Of a DNA stretch of 16,339 nucleotides, positions 7,607 to 15,160 are shown in pieces. A program made the position numbers and the translations under genes. Every line of letters starts with the position of its first letter. The first letter of the stretch is position 1. The notes below the pieces were generated by a model that made no database searches, had not been told where the DNA came from, and saw only the letters and a list, made by a program, of their open reading frames with translations. The stretch is from an uncultured Bacilli bacterium (GTDB lineage: Bacteria > Bacillota_I > Bacilli_A > RF39 > UBA660): the NCBI GenBank assembly GCA_944359735.1, contig CALVTA010000024.1:1-16339 (forward strand). Direction: 5' to 3'.

Positions 7607-7937
7607 CTTTAATACGATATTGACCTTTTCTATTTCTTAAAACATTTCTTAGTTTAGCACGTCTAACTTTACCTTGTCTTAAAACTGTGATAGAAGCAAT
7701 TTTAGGTGAGTGAAGTGGAAATGTTCTTTCAACACCAATACCACTTGACATTTTACGAACAGTAAATGTTTCACTAACACTACCACCATGACGAGCGATT
7801 ACAAATCCTTCAAAAGCTTGAATTCTTTCTCGTTTACCTTCAATGATCTTAACATCAACACGAACGGTATCACCAACTCTAAATTCAGGAATGTTCTTAT
7901 TAATTTGCTTTTCGTTAATTTTGTCAATTACGTTCAT
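7593..7937 (-). CDS. rplS: 50S ribosomal protein L19
   Basis: L19 lies at the 30S-50S interface of the ribosome. The 114-residue product shows the family core: PEFRVGDTVRVDVKI near the N-terminus, then RIQAFEGFVIARHGGS, the hallmark TFTVRKMSSGIGVERTFP, and the basic C-terminus RRAKLRNVLRNRKGQYR. I place the start at the ATG at 7935-7937 (MNVIDKINEKQ), because AAAGGAGG sits seven bases before it. The longer reading from 7964 would begin inside the 5' leader. It is transcribed from its own promoter (-10 at 8007-8012), carries a leader hairpin and ends in a clear terminator, so it is a single-gene unit. In many Bacillota rplS follows trmD, which is not here. Confidence 0.97.
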   Translation of the reverse strand: MNVIDKINEKQINKNIPEFRVGDTVRVDVKIIEGKRERIQAFEGFVIARHGGSVSETFTVRKMSSGIGVERTFPLHSPKIASITVLRQGKVRRAKLRNVLRNRKGQYRIKERGQ

Positions 7938-7962
7938 CTTAGATCCTCCTTTACATATAACC

Positions 7963-7994
7963 AATGTTCATAACCAAAGAGCCAGCGGAACATT
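7963..7994 (-). promoter_or_regulatory. L19-leader-like hairpin in the rplS 5' UTR
   Basis: In the short transcript leader between promoter and ribosome binding site, AATGTTC (7994-7988) pairs exactly with GAACATT (7969-7963), enclosing an 18-base loop that contains CCGCTGG. Bacillota rplS genes commonly carry an autoregulatory L19 leader RNA, and the position and arrangement fit. I did not test it against a covariance model. Confidence 0.55.
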
Positions 7995-8006
7995 TTGACG
8001 TCTTTG

Positions 8007-8036
8007 ATTATAACATAGTATTAATCATTTTGTAAA
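8007..8036 (-). promoter_or_regulatory. Sigma-A-type promoter of rplS
   Basis: Minus-strand TTTACA (8036-8031), an 18-base spacer, then a perfect TATAAT (8012-8007). The predicted start near 8000 gives a leader of about 60 bases holding the hairpin. The -35 box overlaps the 3' end of ymfH. Confidence 0.7.
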
Positions 8037-9319
8037 GAGTTATTTGTAATTTTGACAACTGCTTTATTAGAAAAATCTAAACTTTTTAAAACTTTATTCA
8101 TAGTAGTAATATTCATATTTTTAATTAAATCTATATAATTAGTGATTACTTTATGATAATTTATTAAATCATCAACAACAGCATCTACAATACTATCAGC
8201 ATAATCTGTCTTGATAACTTCACTAGAAACCCATACTTTCTTTAGTCTTTCTAAATCTTCTTCTTCTATTTTAAGATTAGCAAGATAATTTTCTAACTCT
8301 TTTAGATAAACTGGAGTATTCAAGCTATCTGCTTCTACCATAAAAGTTATAATATTATCTACATCTTGGAAATAGTACCCACTTCTATTAACTAAATGTC
8401 TTTTTCTTATCATTTCTCTAAAATTTGAACTTGCTCCAAAACAAAGAGAAGTAATCATATTTAAGTATAAGTTTAAAATAACTTTGTTCTTAATTGGAAA
8501 ATTTGCTCTATCCATTTTAAATCCAAGAGCTAATTTATCTGTTTTTACAGGCAACATTAATTCTTCATATTCTTTTACAACCTTAAGAGGTTCTTTATAA
8601 TGCTTAACTTTAATACAATTATCTGGTTCTAGGTTAAGCCTTGTCAAAGTATCTATAGTAATTTTAATAATTTCATCAGGATCTACTGCTCCTCCTACCA
8701 CTAAAAACATATTACTAGGGTGATAGAAGGTATTATAACATGTATATAAATCTTCTTTTGTAATAGATTTAATACTATCTATAGTACCCAAAATAGGAGT
8801 ATTGTAAGGTGATAGTTTGTATAGATTTTTACTTATAGTTTTAAATGCCACATAATCTGGAATATCATCATTCATAGCTGCTTCTTCGCTAATAATTCCT
8901 TGTTCTTTAATAACATTTTCTTTAGTAAAATAAGGTCTATTGACAAAAGTTAAAAGATATTCTAAATTTTCTTTTAATTTTTTATTACCTGTTACTACAT
9001 AACAAGTAGTTTTATAACTAGTAAAGGCATTAACATAACTACCGCTTTTAGCATAAAACTCAAATGCTGTTTCTCCACTTTCTGTTTCAAACATCTTATG
9101 TTCTAGAAAATGAGCAATACCTTTTGGAAAACTAGTCATTTTAGTTTTTCCTTTAGGAATAAACTCATTAATAGCAGCACCATAATAAGTTCCATAATTT
9201 AGATAATAATTCTTCTTTTTACTTATTTTCTCATTAGGAATAATAATAATTTCTAAACCATTATCTAAAACTTCACGATAAATAGTTTTATCAACATTTT
9301 TAAGTTCAATTTTCTCCAT
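8021..9319 (-). CDS. ymfH: M16-family zinc metallopeptidase YmfH
   Basis: This is the catalytic member of the YmfF/YmfH pair. In Bacillus subtilis the pair is linked to the 5-aminopentanol modification of elongation factor P; the exact chemistry is not shown by this sequence. The inverted zinc motif HFLEH is at residues 70-74 and the likely third ligand is a glutamate in GIISEEAAMNDD (about 145-146). The N-terminal peptidase domain is followed by the usual second half, about 432 residues in all. I start at the ATG at 9319, because the GTG at 9328 sits only two bases after AGAGGG, while the ATG is better spaced. It overlaps the end of ymfF by 14 bases, so the two are probably translationally coupled. 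Confidence 0.9.
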   Translation of the reverse strand: MEKIELKNVDKTIYREVLDNGLEIIIIPNEKISKKKNYYLNYGTYYGAAINEFIPKGKTKMTSFPKGIAHFLEHKMFETESGETAFEFYAKSGSYVNAFTSYKTTCYVVTGNKKLKENLEYLLTFVNRPYFTKENVIKEQGIISEEAAMNDDIPDYVAFKTISKNLYKLSPYNTPILGTIDSIKSITKEDLYTCYNTFYHPSNMFLVVGGAVDPDEIIKITIDTLTRLNLEPDNCIKVKHYKEPLKVVKEYEELMLPVKTDKLALGFKMDRANFPIKNKVILNLYLNMITSLCFGASSNFREMIRKRHLVNRSGYYFQDVDNIITFMVEADSLNTPVYLKELENYLANLKIEEEDLERLKKVWVSSEVIKTDYADSIVDAVVDDLINYHKVITNYIDLIKNMNITTMNKVLKSLDFSNKAVVKITNNSLQND

Positions 9320-10577
9320 TATTATCACTTCCCTCTAAGATATATACTGTATTTATTTTTATTTTTTTTGCTACACTTATAATTTCATCTTTAGTTACTT
9401 TAAGCATTTTCTTGCGTTTTGTTTCTATATCATCAACGCCTAGCAACTCAATCATATAATAACTTTCAATAATCTGAAAAGGACTTTCAATTATATCATC
9501 GATAGCACTAGTATAGTATTCCTTAGCTTTGTTTACTTTATCATCATCTATTTTTCCTGATGCTAAGTCTTTTAATATTTTTTTAATAATATTTACAGCT
9601 TCCATACTTTTTCCTTTAGTAATACCACCTCTTATAATTATTAAATTATCTAATTTATTTGGAGAACTAGAAATGGTATAAGCTAGAGAATTTTTTTCTC
9701 TTACTTCACTAAATAGAAGTGACTCAGTTCCTCCACCTAAGATAGCATTATATAAAGAAAGAGGATAGTTACGCTCATAATCAGTTAAATTATTAAGATT
9801 TAGAGTAATAACTAAATTATCTTGTTCTGCTTTTATATTTTCTTTTACAATCTTACTTTTAGTTATTTTTAGAGGAGTTACTAAAGCTTTTATAGGTTGT
9901 TTTTTGTAGGTGTTTATTTTAAATTTATTTCTAATTACATTAGTAATTTCTTCTTCATCAACATCGCCTAATACAAATATATCAACAAAATCATGTTTAA
10001 TTATATGATTATAGTATGTGTATAAATTTTCTTTAGTAATTTTTTCTAAATCCTCTATATAACCAATACCTCTATAACTTATAACATTATTAGGGGCAGT
10101 CGCTTCTAATCCTTTGATTAGAGCATAAGTCATTTTATCTTCAACAAGACTGTTAAGATCTGTTTTATACTCTTCATAAACAGTATTGAAATCTTCTTCA
10201 TCAAAACTTTCATTGGTAACTTTAGGATTAAAAATAAGAGAGTTTAAAAGATCTAAGCTTTTTTCAAAGTTACCTTTCTCTGTATATTTGTCATTTAAGA
10301 CTTTAAGACTAAGTCCTGTATCTAAATAATTACCTATTCTCCTATTAGTACCAGATATATTAACAGCATATAAATCTTGTTCAGCTTTAGTAAGGTCTAC
10401 TTTACTCTTATAGTCATTACTACCAAGCATCATAATTCTACTTAAGAAATTTCTCTTAGTTATATTCTCTTTTAAAGATTCTTCTCTAAAAAATATTTTT
10501 ACTGTAATAGTCTTATATAGTTTAGTTTTAATGATATGAATATTATATGCCCCTAACTCCTTCTTTACATAATCCAT
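9306..10577 (-). CDS. ymfF: M16-family non-catalytic partner YmfF
   Basis: This 423-residue M16-type protein lacks the HxxEH zinc motif: the matching helix reads NFLSRIMMLGS. It keeps the arginine-tyrosine pair of the C-terminal M16 half (R293 and Y300 in VREKNSLAY) and the GGGTESLLF loop before it. That is the usual division of labour in M16 heterodimers, with YmfF as the non-catalytic subunit and YmfH as the zinc subunit. The start ATG has an AGGAG seven bases upstream. It lies 18 bases after deoD and overlaps ymfH. The TGA stop is inside the ymfH start region. Confidence 0.88.
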   Translation of the reverse strand: MDYVKKELGAYNIHIIKTKLYKTITVKIFFREESLKENITKRNFLSRIMMLGSNDYKSKVDLTKAEQDLYAVNISGTNRRIGNYLDTGLSLKVLNDKYTEKGNFEKSLDLLNSLIFNPKVTNESFDEEDFNTVYEEYKTDLNSLVEDKMTYALIKGLEATAPNNVISYRGIGYIEDLEKITKENLYTYYNHIIKHDFVDIFVLGDVDEEEITNVIRNKFKINTYKKQPIKALVTPLKITKSKIVKENIKAEQDNLVITLNLNNLTDYERNYPLSLYNAILGGGTESLLFSEVREKNSLAYTISSSPNKLDNLIIIRGGITKGKSMEAVNIIKKILKDLASGKIDDDKVNKAKEYYTSAIDDIIESPFQIIESYYMIELLGVDDIETKRKKMLKVTKDEIISVAKKIKINTVYILEGSDNNGEN

Positions 10578-10595
10578 ACTTCATCTCCTCTTTCT

Positions 10596-11309
10596 TTATA
10601 ATATTGCAGCATCTAAAGCTAGAGTAATCATTTGATCTAGTGATTTTTCTCTTTCCTCGCTAGTTAAACTTTTTTTATCATAAAATGAATCAACAACAGT
10701 CATAAGACAAGCAACTTCCCTTTTAAATTTATGGGCAATATAAAACAGCCCAAAAGCTTCCATTTCTACTGCTAGATAATTATCATTAGGGAAATTTTTT
10801 TTAAACTCTTCTAGAGAATTACTATATAGATCAAACACATCACTAGTAATAGTCTTACCAATTTTAAGAGGAATATTCTTAAGGGCTGCTTCTTTTTTTA
10901 TGTTTTCATTTAAATCATGGCTGGACTCAATATAATCAAGATCTACTCCATCTAGTAACTGATCAAAATAACTTTTACAGTATGCACCCTCTGATAGAAT
11001 GACATCTAAGACTTTAATATCTTTATTAAAAGAGCCACTCGTTCCTATTCTTATTATTTTTTTTACATCATAAAATTTAAATAATTCATAAGAATAAATA
11101 CCAATACTAGGAACCCCCATACCAGATGCAAAAACAGTTATTCTTTTATCCTTATAATAGCCAGTATAACCAAACATGTTTCTAACTTTGTTAACTAATT
11201 TGTAGTCTGTTAAAAACTTTTCAGCTATATATTTAGCGCGTAAAGGATCTCCTGGCATAAGGACAACCTCAGCAATATCTTTTTTTTTACTTTCTATGTG
11301 TACTGTCAT
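10596..11309 (-). CDS. deoD: Purine nucleoside phosphorylase, DeoD type
   Basis: This enzyme splits purine (deoxy)nucleosides with phosphate to give the free base and (deoxy)ribose-1-phosphate in nucleoside salvage. The 237-residue protein matches the hexameric DeoD class: G20 and R24 in MPGDPLRAK, R43, and R87 with T90 in RIGTSGSF line the phosphate site. E182-M183-E184 bind the sugar, and D207 with R220 correspond to the base-activating pair. The start is the ATG at 11309 (MTVHIESKK), seven bases after GGGAGG; the reading from 11324 would start within that site. It heads the deoD-ymfF-ymfH operon, and its 5' leader contains large AT-rich hairpins. Confidence 0.95.
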   Translation of the reverse strand: MTVHIESKKKDIAEVVLMPGDPLRAKYIAEKFLTDYKLVNKVRNMFGYTGYYKDKRITVFASGMGVPSIGIYSYELFKFYDVKKIIRIGTSGSFNKDIKVLDVILSEGAYCKSYFDQLLDGVDLDYIESSHDLNENIKKEAALKNIPLKIGKTITSDVFDLYSNSLEEFKKNFPNDNYLAVEMEAFGLFYIAHKFKREVACLMTVVDSFYDKKSLTSEEREKSLDQMITLALDAAIL

Positions 11310-11329
11310 AAAATTACCTCCCAAACAAA

Positions 11330-11363
11330 AAGATTATAAAAATGCTAATATTTTTATAATCTT
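11330..11363. repeat. Perfect 14-bp hairpin in the deoD leader
   Basis: AAGATTATAAAAAT (11330-11343) is exactly inverted at 11350-11363 with a six-base loop. On the minus strand the stem is followed by TTTG and then the deoD ribosome binding site. It could act as a weak terminator or attenuator, or as an operator. It is too AT-rich to be a strong terminator. Confidence 0.6.
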
Positions 11364-11368
11364 ATTAT

Positions 11369-11445
11369 TAACACTTTATATTTAAATTATAGCTTAATTA
11401 GCTAAAAAAAGAAAGTTAAAGTTTTAAGTAAAATATAAAGTGTTA
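11369..11445. repeat. Perfect 15-bp inverted repeat flanking a probable deoD promoter
   Basis: TAACACTTTATATTT (11369-11383) is exactly inverted at 11431-11445, enclosing 47 bases. Within the enclosed segment a minus-strand TATAAT lies at 11386-11391 (a good -10 box for deoD; no clear -35 box) and a small TAGCT/AGCTA palindrome lies beside it. The layout suits two operator half-sites around a promoter, or a small mobile remnant. Confidence 0.6.
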
Positions 11446-11479
11446 GTAAACATATTGTTTATAATATTGTTTTATTTTA

Positions 11480-12019
11480 TTAATCTTCATATAATCCATG
11501 AATTTTTTCTAAATCACTATTGCTAATTTTTTCTAAAACCCATTTCTTATTATCTTTAACTAAACTAAAATTAATAGTATAACTTGCTTTATCTGTAACT
11601 TCCTTCATAGAATTTATTTTATAGTGATCTTTTTTCTCTTCGCTTGTTTCTTTATCATCACTTTTAAATTCTTCTTCATGTTCTTGTATATAATCATTCG
11701 CTTCATTTAATGCGTTATTATAATCAAATACTTCTATTTCTACTATAACAGTAGAAGTATCACCATTTGTTTGTTCATTTTTTATTTTGTAAGACAAGTT
11801 TTGATATTGTTTAATCATCAATTCTTTATACTCTTCCTTATATTCACTACTATAGTTGCTGTTATCTACTACATTATCTAATTCTGTAAGAACAGTACTA
11901 TCTAATATTTGGTATTTGCCTAAATATTCTTCTACTCTTCTTGTCGGAGTATTCATCATATCATTACATCCAGTTACTAGAAAAATAGCAGTTATTAATA
12001 ATAATATTTTTTTTATCAT
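11480..12019 (-). CDS. Small lipoprotein of unknown function
   Basis: The 179-residue product starts with a lipoprotein signal (MIKKILLLITAIFLVTGC; lipobox LVTGC with C18), so it should be lipid-anchored on the outer face of the membrane. The mature part has a helical segment (RRVEEYLGKYQILDSTVLT), a strand-rich middle (STVIVEIEVFDY), an acidic linker rich in E, D and K (about residues 113-132), and a final SYTINFSLVKDNKKWVLEKI hairpin. This resembles the NTF2-like fold of DUF4878-type lipoproteins, though that is only a resemblance. The ATG follows AGGTGATTAAAA. It stands about 110 bases after the DUF3603-like gene, and an AT-rich stretch with a TTGTTA box lies upstream. No clear terminator follows. 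Confidence 0.85.
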   Translation of the reverse strand: MIKKILLLITAIFLVTGCNDMMNTPTRRVEEYLGKYQILDSTVLTELDNVVDNSNYSSEYKEEYKELMIKQYQNLSYKIKNEQTNGDTSTVIVEIEVFDYNNALNEANDYIQEHEEEFKSDDKETSEEKKDHYKINSMKEVTDKASYTINFSLVKDNKKWVLEKISNSDLEKIHGLYED

Positions 12020-12130
12020 TTTTAATCACCTAGTTGTATTATTTACCAAGTATCAGTATTTATACTATGTTTAACAAAAAATTATTTATTTTATTTAAAT
12101 TTAGTAAAAATAGGAACTATGTAAAATGTA

Positions 12131-12784
12131 TTATTTTTTCTTAATTGCTGATAATTTTAAAAGATTATATAATTTTTGATGAAAGTTGCTATATTCTTTA
12201 GAAATTTCATTTTCTAGTAAGTTTAATTTTGTATTGAAATCCACTACTTCTTCTGTAAAAAACTCTTTAAACAAATAATTTAACTTAGATTCTTCTTTAT
12301 TTAATTTAATTTTTTTTATTTCTTTTAACAAAAATTTCTTTTCATCCTCTTCTTTCCTGGTAAGGTAGGAAATTTTGGTATTTTTCTTTAATACCTCATA
12401 GTCTATATTTGTTACTACTAATTCCTCTCCTATTTCTAATACTTCTTCTTCTTCATCTAATAAAAGATTACTTTTATAAATTACATTGCCATCATTGTCT
12501 AGTTCTAAAGCTAAAGCCTTTTTTAAACTTGTAACAATAACTGCATAATCTATTATGTCTATTTCATTATGAAAATAACTTTCAGTTTTATTCTTTATTT
12601 TGGGCAATAATGATTTATCTATTTTAATTTTAGATATTAATAAATCTTTAAGCATCGCTTCACTTATTCTAATAATAGGTATTTTTTTTATATGCTCTAA
12701 ATCATCTTCCAAATTCCATTCATAAAATTCTTTTAATCTTAGATCTTTAGTCCAATTTAATAAAATATCATATGTATAAATCAT
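12131..12784 (-). CDS. DUF3603-like protein of unknown function
   Basis: A 217-residue soluble protein beginning MIYTYDILLNWTKDLRLKEF. The head (LLNW, F.EW...DD..HIKKIPI) resembles DUF3603 (UPF0736, YjbA-like) proteins of Bacillota, whose function is unknown to me. The middle has an acidic patch (DEEEEVLEIGEE), followed by a Y..L hinge and a lysine- and glutamate-rich helical tail (residues 145-217) that could form a coiled coil. The start ATG is eight bases after AAAGGGG and overlaps the TGA of the upstream small membrane ORF (ATGA), which indicates coupling. Family assignment rests on a remembered pattern, not a search. Confidence 0.8.
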   Translation of the reverse strand: MIYTYDILLNWTKDLRLKEFYEWNLEDDLEHIKKIPIIRISEAMLKDLLISKIKIDKSLLPKIKNKTESYFHNEIDIIDYAVIVTSLKKALALELDNDGNVIYKSNLLLDEEEEVLEIGEELVVTNIDYEVLKKNTKISYLTRKEEDEKKFLLKEIKKIKLNKEESKLNYLFKEFFTEEVVDFNTKLNLLENEISKEYSNFHQKLYNLLKLSAIKKK

Positions 12785-12987
12785 TTTTTATTCCCCTTTC
12801 CTTTAAATGATATTAACAAAAGAATTATACCTACTATTAATGTATAATTTTTTAAATTGGTTGCCATAAATATTAAATATTCTTTAAATGAATAACCAAA
12901 TGTAAATAGATTAGAATAGATTATAAAATAAAAGAAACCTATAGTAGTTAAGATAAAACCTGCTACTCCTATTCCTATTTTTTTAAT
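12781..12987 (-). CDS. Small two-helix membrane protein, apparent AUU start
   Basis: An open frame of 68 codons with no ATG, GTG or TTG near its 5' end encodes KKIGIGVAGFILTTIGFFYF and IIYSNLFTFGYSFKEYLIFM, then a second hydrophobic stretch YTLIVGIILLLISF and a basic tail KGKGNKK. It reads as two membrane helices with a short loop. An AGGTG lies five bases before an ATT (12985-12987), matching the AGGTG sites used by neighbouring genes, so an AUU start is the simplest reading. Alternatively a GTG start inside AGGTG would be correct if one A is missing from the adjoining A7 run. The stop overlaps the next gene's ATG as ATGA. I do not recognise a family. Confidence 0.55.
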   Translation of the reverse strand: MKKIGIGVAGFILTTIGFFYFIIYSNLFTFGYSFKEYLIFMATNLKNYTLIVGIILLLISFKGKGNKK

Positions 12988-13030
12988 AATATCACCTAAT
13001 ATAATTTATTCTAATTTATTTTTAGTATAC

Positions 13031-13061
13031 AAAAAAATTGTTAATTTATACTTAACAATTT
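13031..13061 (-). terminator. Rho-independent terminator of rmuC
   Basis: Minus-strand AAATTGTTAA (13061-13052) pairs perfectly with TTAACAATTT (13044-13035) around a seven-base loop and continues into a T run (seven T in total, 13037-13031). It lies 38 bases after the rmuC stop. Confidence 0.75.
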
Positions 13062-13098
13062 AAACTTATTATAATTACAAACCAATAAATTCTTAGAA

Positions 13099-14181
13099 TT
13101 AGATATTGTTGTTCAACTCTATTTCTTTAGTATCTTTAAATTCTACTTTATTAATACTATCAAATTTCCTGCTAATTTTTTCAGTAGTGATAGAGACATT
13201 TTCAACATCTTTATTAACAGCCTGAATACTTCTTGATAACTTGTCCCAACGTTCTTTATATCTTGCAAATTCTAAGCTTAATTTATTTAATTCTTCATGA
13301 ATAATAGAAGTATATTTATCTTTTTCTATATTTTTAATAATCATTTCTATAACAGTTAGAGTAGACATTAAAGTTGTGGGAGAAGTTAACCAAACTCTTT
13401 TCTTATATGCATATTCTACTAGGTCTTGATGATATGCATTAATTTCTGCAAATATAGCTTCTGCAGGTAAAAACATTATTGCTTGATCACTTGTGACTCC
13501 TTCTATTATATATTTACTACTAATAGCATCTATGTGTTTTTTGACATCAACTTTAAATGCCTTAGTTGCTACATCTCTTTCTACTTTAGAGATATCTTTA
13601 TCTACCATAATTTGATAGTGTTCTAAAGGAAACTTAGAATCTATAGCAATAGTTCCTAATGGTTCAGGAGCAAAAAGAATAGAGTCTGCAATTGTATTAT
13701 TAGGTAACATATATTGCAATTTATAAATTGAATCATTTTTTTCTCCAAAGACATTTACTAAAATATGTTTTAAATTAACTTCTCCGTATATACCTCTAGT
13801 TTTTTTATCAGTCAAAATACTTTGTAATGAGATAATATCTGTAGATAGAGTGTCTATTTTCTTTTGAGCTTCATCTATTTTGCTAAGACGTTCTATTACA
13901 GAGGTAAATGTTTTATTAGTCTTTTCAAAGTTTTGGTTTATTCGTTCATTTACTCCTTCATTAATAGCAAGTAATCTTCGCTCTAGACTTTCATTTAATT
14001 TTGTAAAATCCTCACTTAAGTTTTTAGTTAAATTATCTTTAAACTCATTTAACTCTTTGATGGTAGCTATCTCTAAGTTATTTAATTTATCAGTAATTTT
14101 TGCTTCATTAATATTTTTCATTAAAGAAATAACTACTAAAATAATTATTAAAATTAATAGCCCTATAATTAAATATTCCAT
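13099..14181 (-). CDS. rmuC: DNA recombination protein RmuC
   Basis: RmuC-family proteins carry a PD-(D/E)XK-like nuclease domain and limit inversions between short inverted repeats. The 360-residue product has an N-terminal membrane helix (residues about 3-21), a long coiled coil (about 25-125), the RGIYGE motif (129-134), then the nuclease core with D166 in TIADSILF and D181-S182-K183 in AIDSKFPLEHYQ, and a C-terminal coiled coil. The start is placed at the ATG at 14181, six bases after AAAGGA. The longer frame from 14235 would begin inside the gene's own -35 box, so it is rejected. It has its own promoter and terminator. Rhodanese lies upstream. Confidence 0.93.
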   Translation of the reverse strand: MEYLIIGLLILIIILVVISLMKNINEAKITDKLNNLEIATIKELNEFKDNLTKNLSEDFTKLNESLERRLLAINEGVNERINQNFEKTNKTFTSVIERLSKIDEAQKKIDTLSTDIISLQSILTDKKTRGIYGEVNLKHILVNVFGEKNDSIYKLQYMLPNNTIADSILFAPEPLGTIAIDSKFPLEHYQIMVDKDISKVERDVATKAFKVDVKKHIDAISSKYIIEGVTSDQAIMFLPAEAIFAEINAYHQDLVEYAYKKRVWLTSPTTLMSTLTVIEMIIKNIEKDKYTSIIHEELNKLSLEFARYKERWDKLSRSIQAVNKDVENVSITTEKISRKFDSINKVEFKDTKEIELNNNI

Positions 14182-14205
14182 ATATTTCATCCTTTCACTA
14201 TACTT

Positions 14206-14235
14206 AATATAACATCTAGAACAAATATTCGTCAA
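14206..14235 (-). promoter_or_regulatory. Sigma-A-type promoter of rmuC
   Basis: Minus-strand TTGACG (14235-14230), an 18-base spacer, then TATATT (14211-14206). It lies between the rhodanese stop and the rmuC start and supports the shorter rmuC start. Confidence 0.6.
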
Positions 14236-14240
14236 GGATT

Positions 14241-14507
14241 TTAGTTAGAATAACCACCTTTTATGCTATAAGTGGTATAACCTTTAGAATTTAATATTTT
14301 AGATAGTCTTTTACTATTAAAACCACTTTCACAAATTAGATAATAAATTTTTTCTTTAGATAAATATTTATCTGGCATATTTTTCAAGGTTCTTAGAGGA
14401 ATATTTTTAGCATTTTTCATATGACCTCTTTCATATAAATAGTGCTCCCTTATATCTATCAAATTTATATTGGTTAAATTTTTAAGTTCTTCTTTTTCTA
14501 TTTCCAT
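14241..14507 (-). CDS. Single-domain rhodanese-like protein
   Basis: Rhodanese domains carry sulfur as a persulfide on a cysteine. The 88-residue product (MEIEKEELKN onward) shows the family landmarks: INLIDIREHYLYERGHMKNA near the start (IDIRE and GH..NA), IPL, the active-site loop CESGFNS with the cysteine, and a closing KGGYSN. The loop has the CxxGxxS form found in many single-domain Gram-positive rhodaneses. I choose the ATG at 14507, six bases after GGTG. The ATG at 14519 has no ribosome binding site. Overlapping TATAAT-like boxes lie at 14518-14528, so the leader would be very short. The natural sulfur donor and acceptor are unknown. Confidence 0.85.
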   Translation of the reverse strand: MEIEKEELKNLTNINLIDIREHYLYERGHMKNAKNIPLRTLKNMPDKYLSKEKIYYLICESGFNSKRLSKILNSKGYTTYSIKGGYSN

Positions 14508-14531
14508 ATATAACACCATTATATTATATGA

Positions 14532-14556
14532 AAAAAAGAAAAAGAGGTATCCCTCT
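14532..14556 (-). terminator. Terminator after the TasA/camelysin-like gene
   Basis: Minus-strand AGAGG (14556-14552), loop GATA, CCTCT (14547-14543), then TTTTCTTTTTTT. The stem touches the stop codon of the upstream gene. Confidence 0.7.
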
Positions 14557-15100
14557 ATTTTACTTGATCTCCTGTTATTCTAAGTTTTCCCTTCCATACT
14601 TGGCCTCCGAAGTCTCCATCTATTTCTGTTGTTGGCCATATTCTTAAAACATAGCTGTTTTCATTACTACTTGTAAGTGTTCCTTGATCTAATATTCTTG
14701 AACCATCTACACCTAGGTCATTTAAATAATTAGCACTACCTATAATATTGTTTTTATCTAAACTATACTTTAAATACTTATCATCCAATTTAATATCAGG
14801 AGATTCTATTGTTACATTATCTAAATAAATAACATAATTTACATCGGCTGTTCCTGTATTTTCTAAAGTAAAATCATATCCAGACAAAGCAAGTCCTTCG
14901 CTATCCGTTAAAGGATATGTATCTTCTAGGTTAATAGTATTTCCTTCATTTAAAGTTAATTCCAAAGTACCTAATGTTATAATATTATCTTTATTACCAG
15001 GTCCTATAAATCTAAAGGCAGCATATGACAAAGCAATTATAACTATAATTAATACAATCAATATTATGATTAACATTGTTTTATTTTGTTTTTCTTTCAT
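14555..15100 (-). CDS. Membrane-anchored TasA/camelysin-like extracellular protein
   Basis: The 181-residue product has a basic N-terminus and one long hydrophobic helix (residues about 8-28), followed by a beta-rich domain. The segment after the helix (ALSYAAFRF, then NIITLGTLELTLNEG) resembles the TasA/camelysin type, in which a YF.D-like stretch precedes a TxGTLxL strand. The later pattern (GYDFTLENTGTADVNYVIY) is typical of an Ig-like fold with bridging strands. In TasA-type proteins the signal is cut by SipW. No such peptidase is in this window, so this one may stay anchored. It has its own promoter (TTGAAA, 17 bases, TATACT) and AGGTG ribosome binding site, and ends in a strong terminator. 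A fibre or surface role is inference. Confidence 0.75.
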   Translation of the reverse strand: MKEKQNKTMLIIILIVLIIVIIALSYAAFRFIGPGNKDNIITLGTLELTLNEGNTINLEDTYPLTDSEGLALSGYDFTLENTGTADVNYVIYLDNVTIESPDIKLDDKYLKYSLDKNNIIGSANYLNDLGVDGSRILDQGTLTSSNENSYVLRIWPTTEIDGDFGGQVWKGKLRITGDQVK

Positions 15101-15123
15101 TTTCTCACCTACACTATATTAAA

Positions 15124-15152
15124 AGTATAACATCATTAAGCATATCTTTCAA
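15124..15152 (-). promoter_or_regulatory. Sigma-A-type promoter of the TasA/camelysin-like gene
   Basis: Minus-strand TTGAAA (15152-15147), a 17-base spacer, TATACT (15129-15124). The -10 box lies about 23 bases upstream of the ATG, with AGGTG in between. Confidence 0.65.
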
Positions 15153-15160
15153 TACTCTTT

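Noticed and set aside
7938..7964. N-terminal extension of L19 from 7964
   Set aside because: The extension would translate the leader and its ribosome binding site; AAAGGAGG placed seven bases before the ATG at 7937 and the normal L19 length fix the shorter start.
9306..9308. TGA read as tryptophan (Mollicutes code)
   Set aside because: Tryptophans in the window use TGG, reading frames close sensibly at TGA (ymfF, the GNAT gene and the small membrane ORF), and reading through the ymfF TGA adds only two residues before another stop.
14182..14235. Longer RmuC start at 14235
   Set aside because: This start overlaps the -35 box of the rmuC promoter and adds residues that no RmuC has; the ATG at 14181 with AAAGGA fits.
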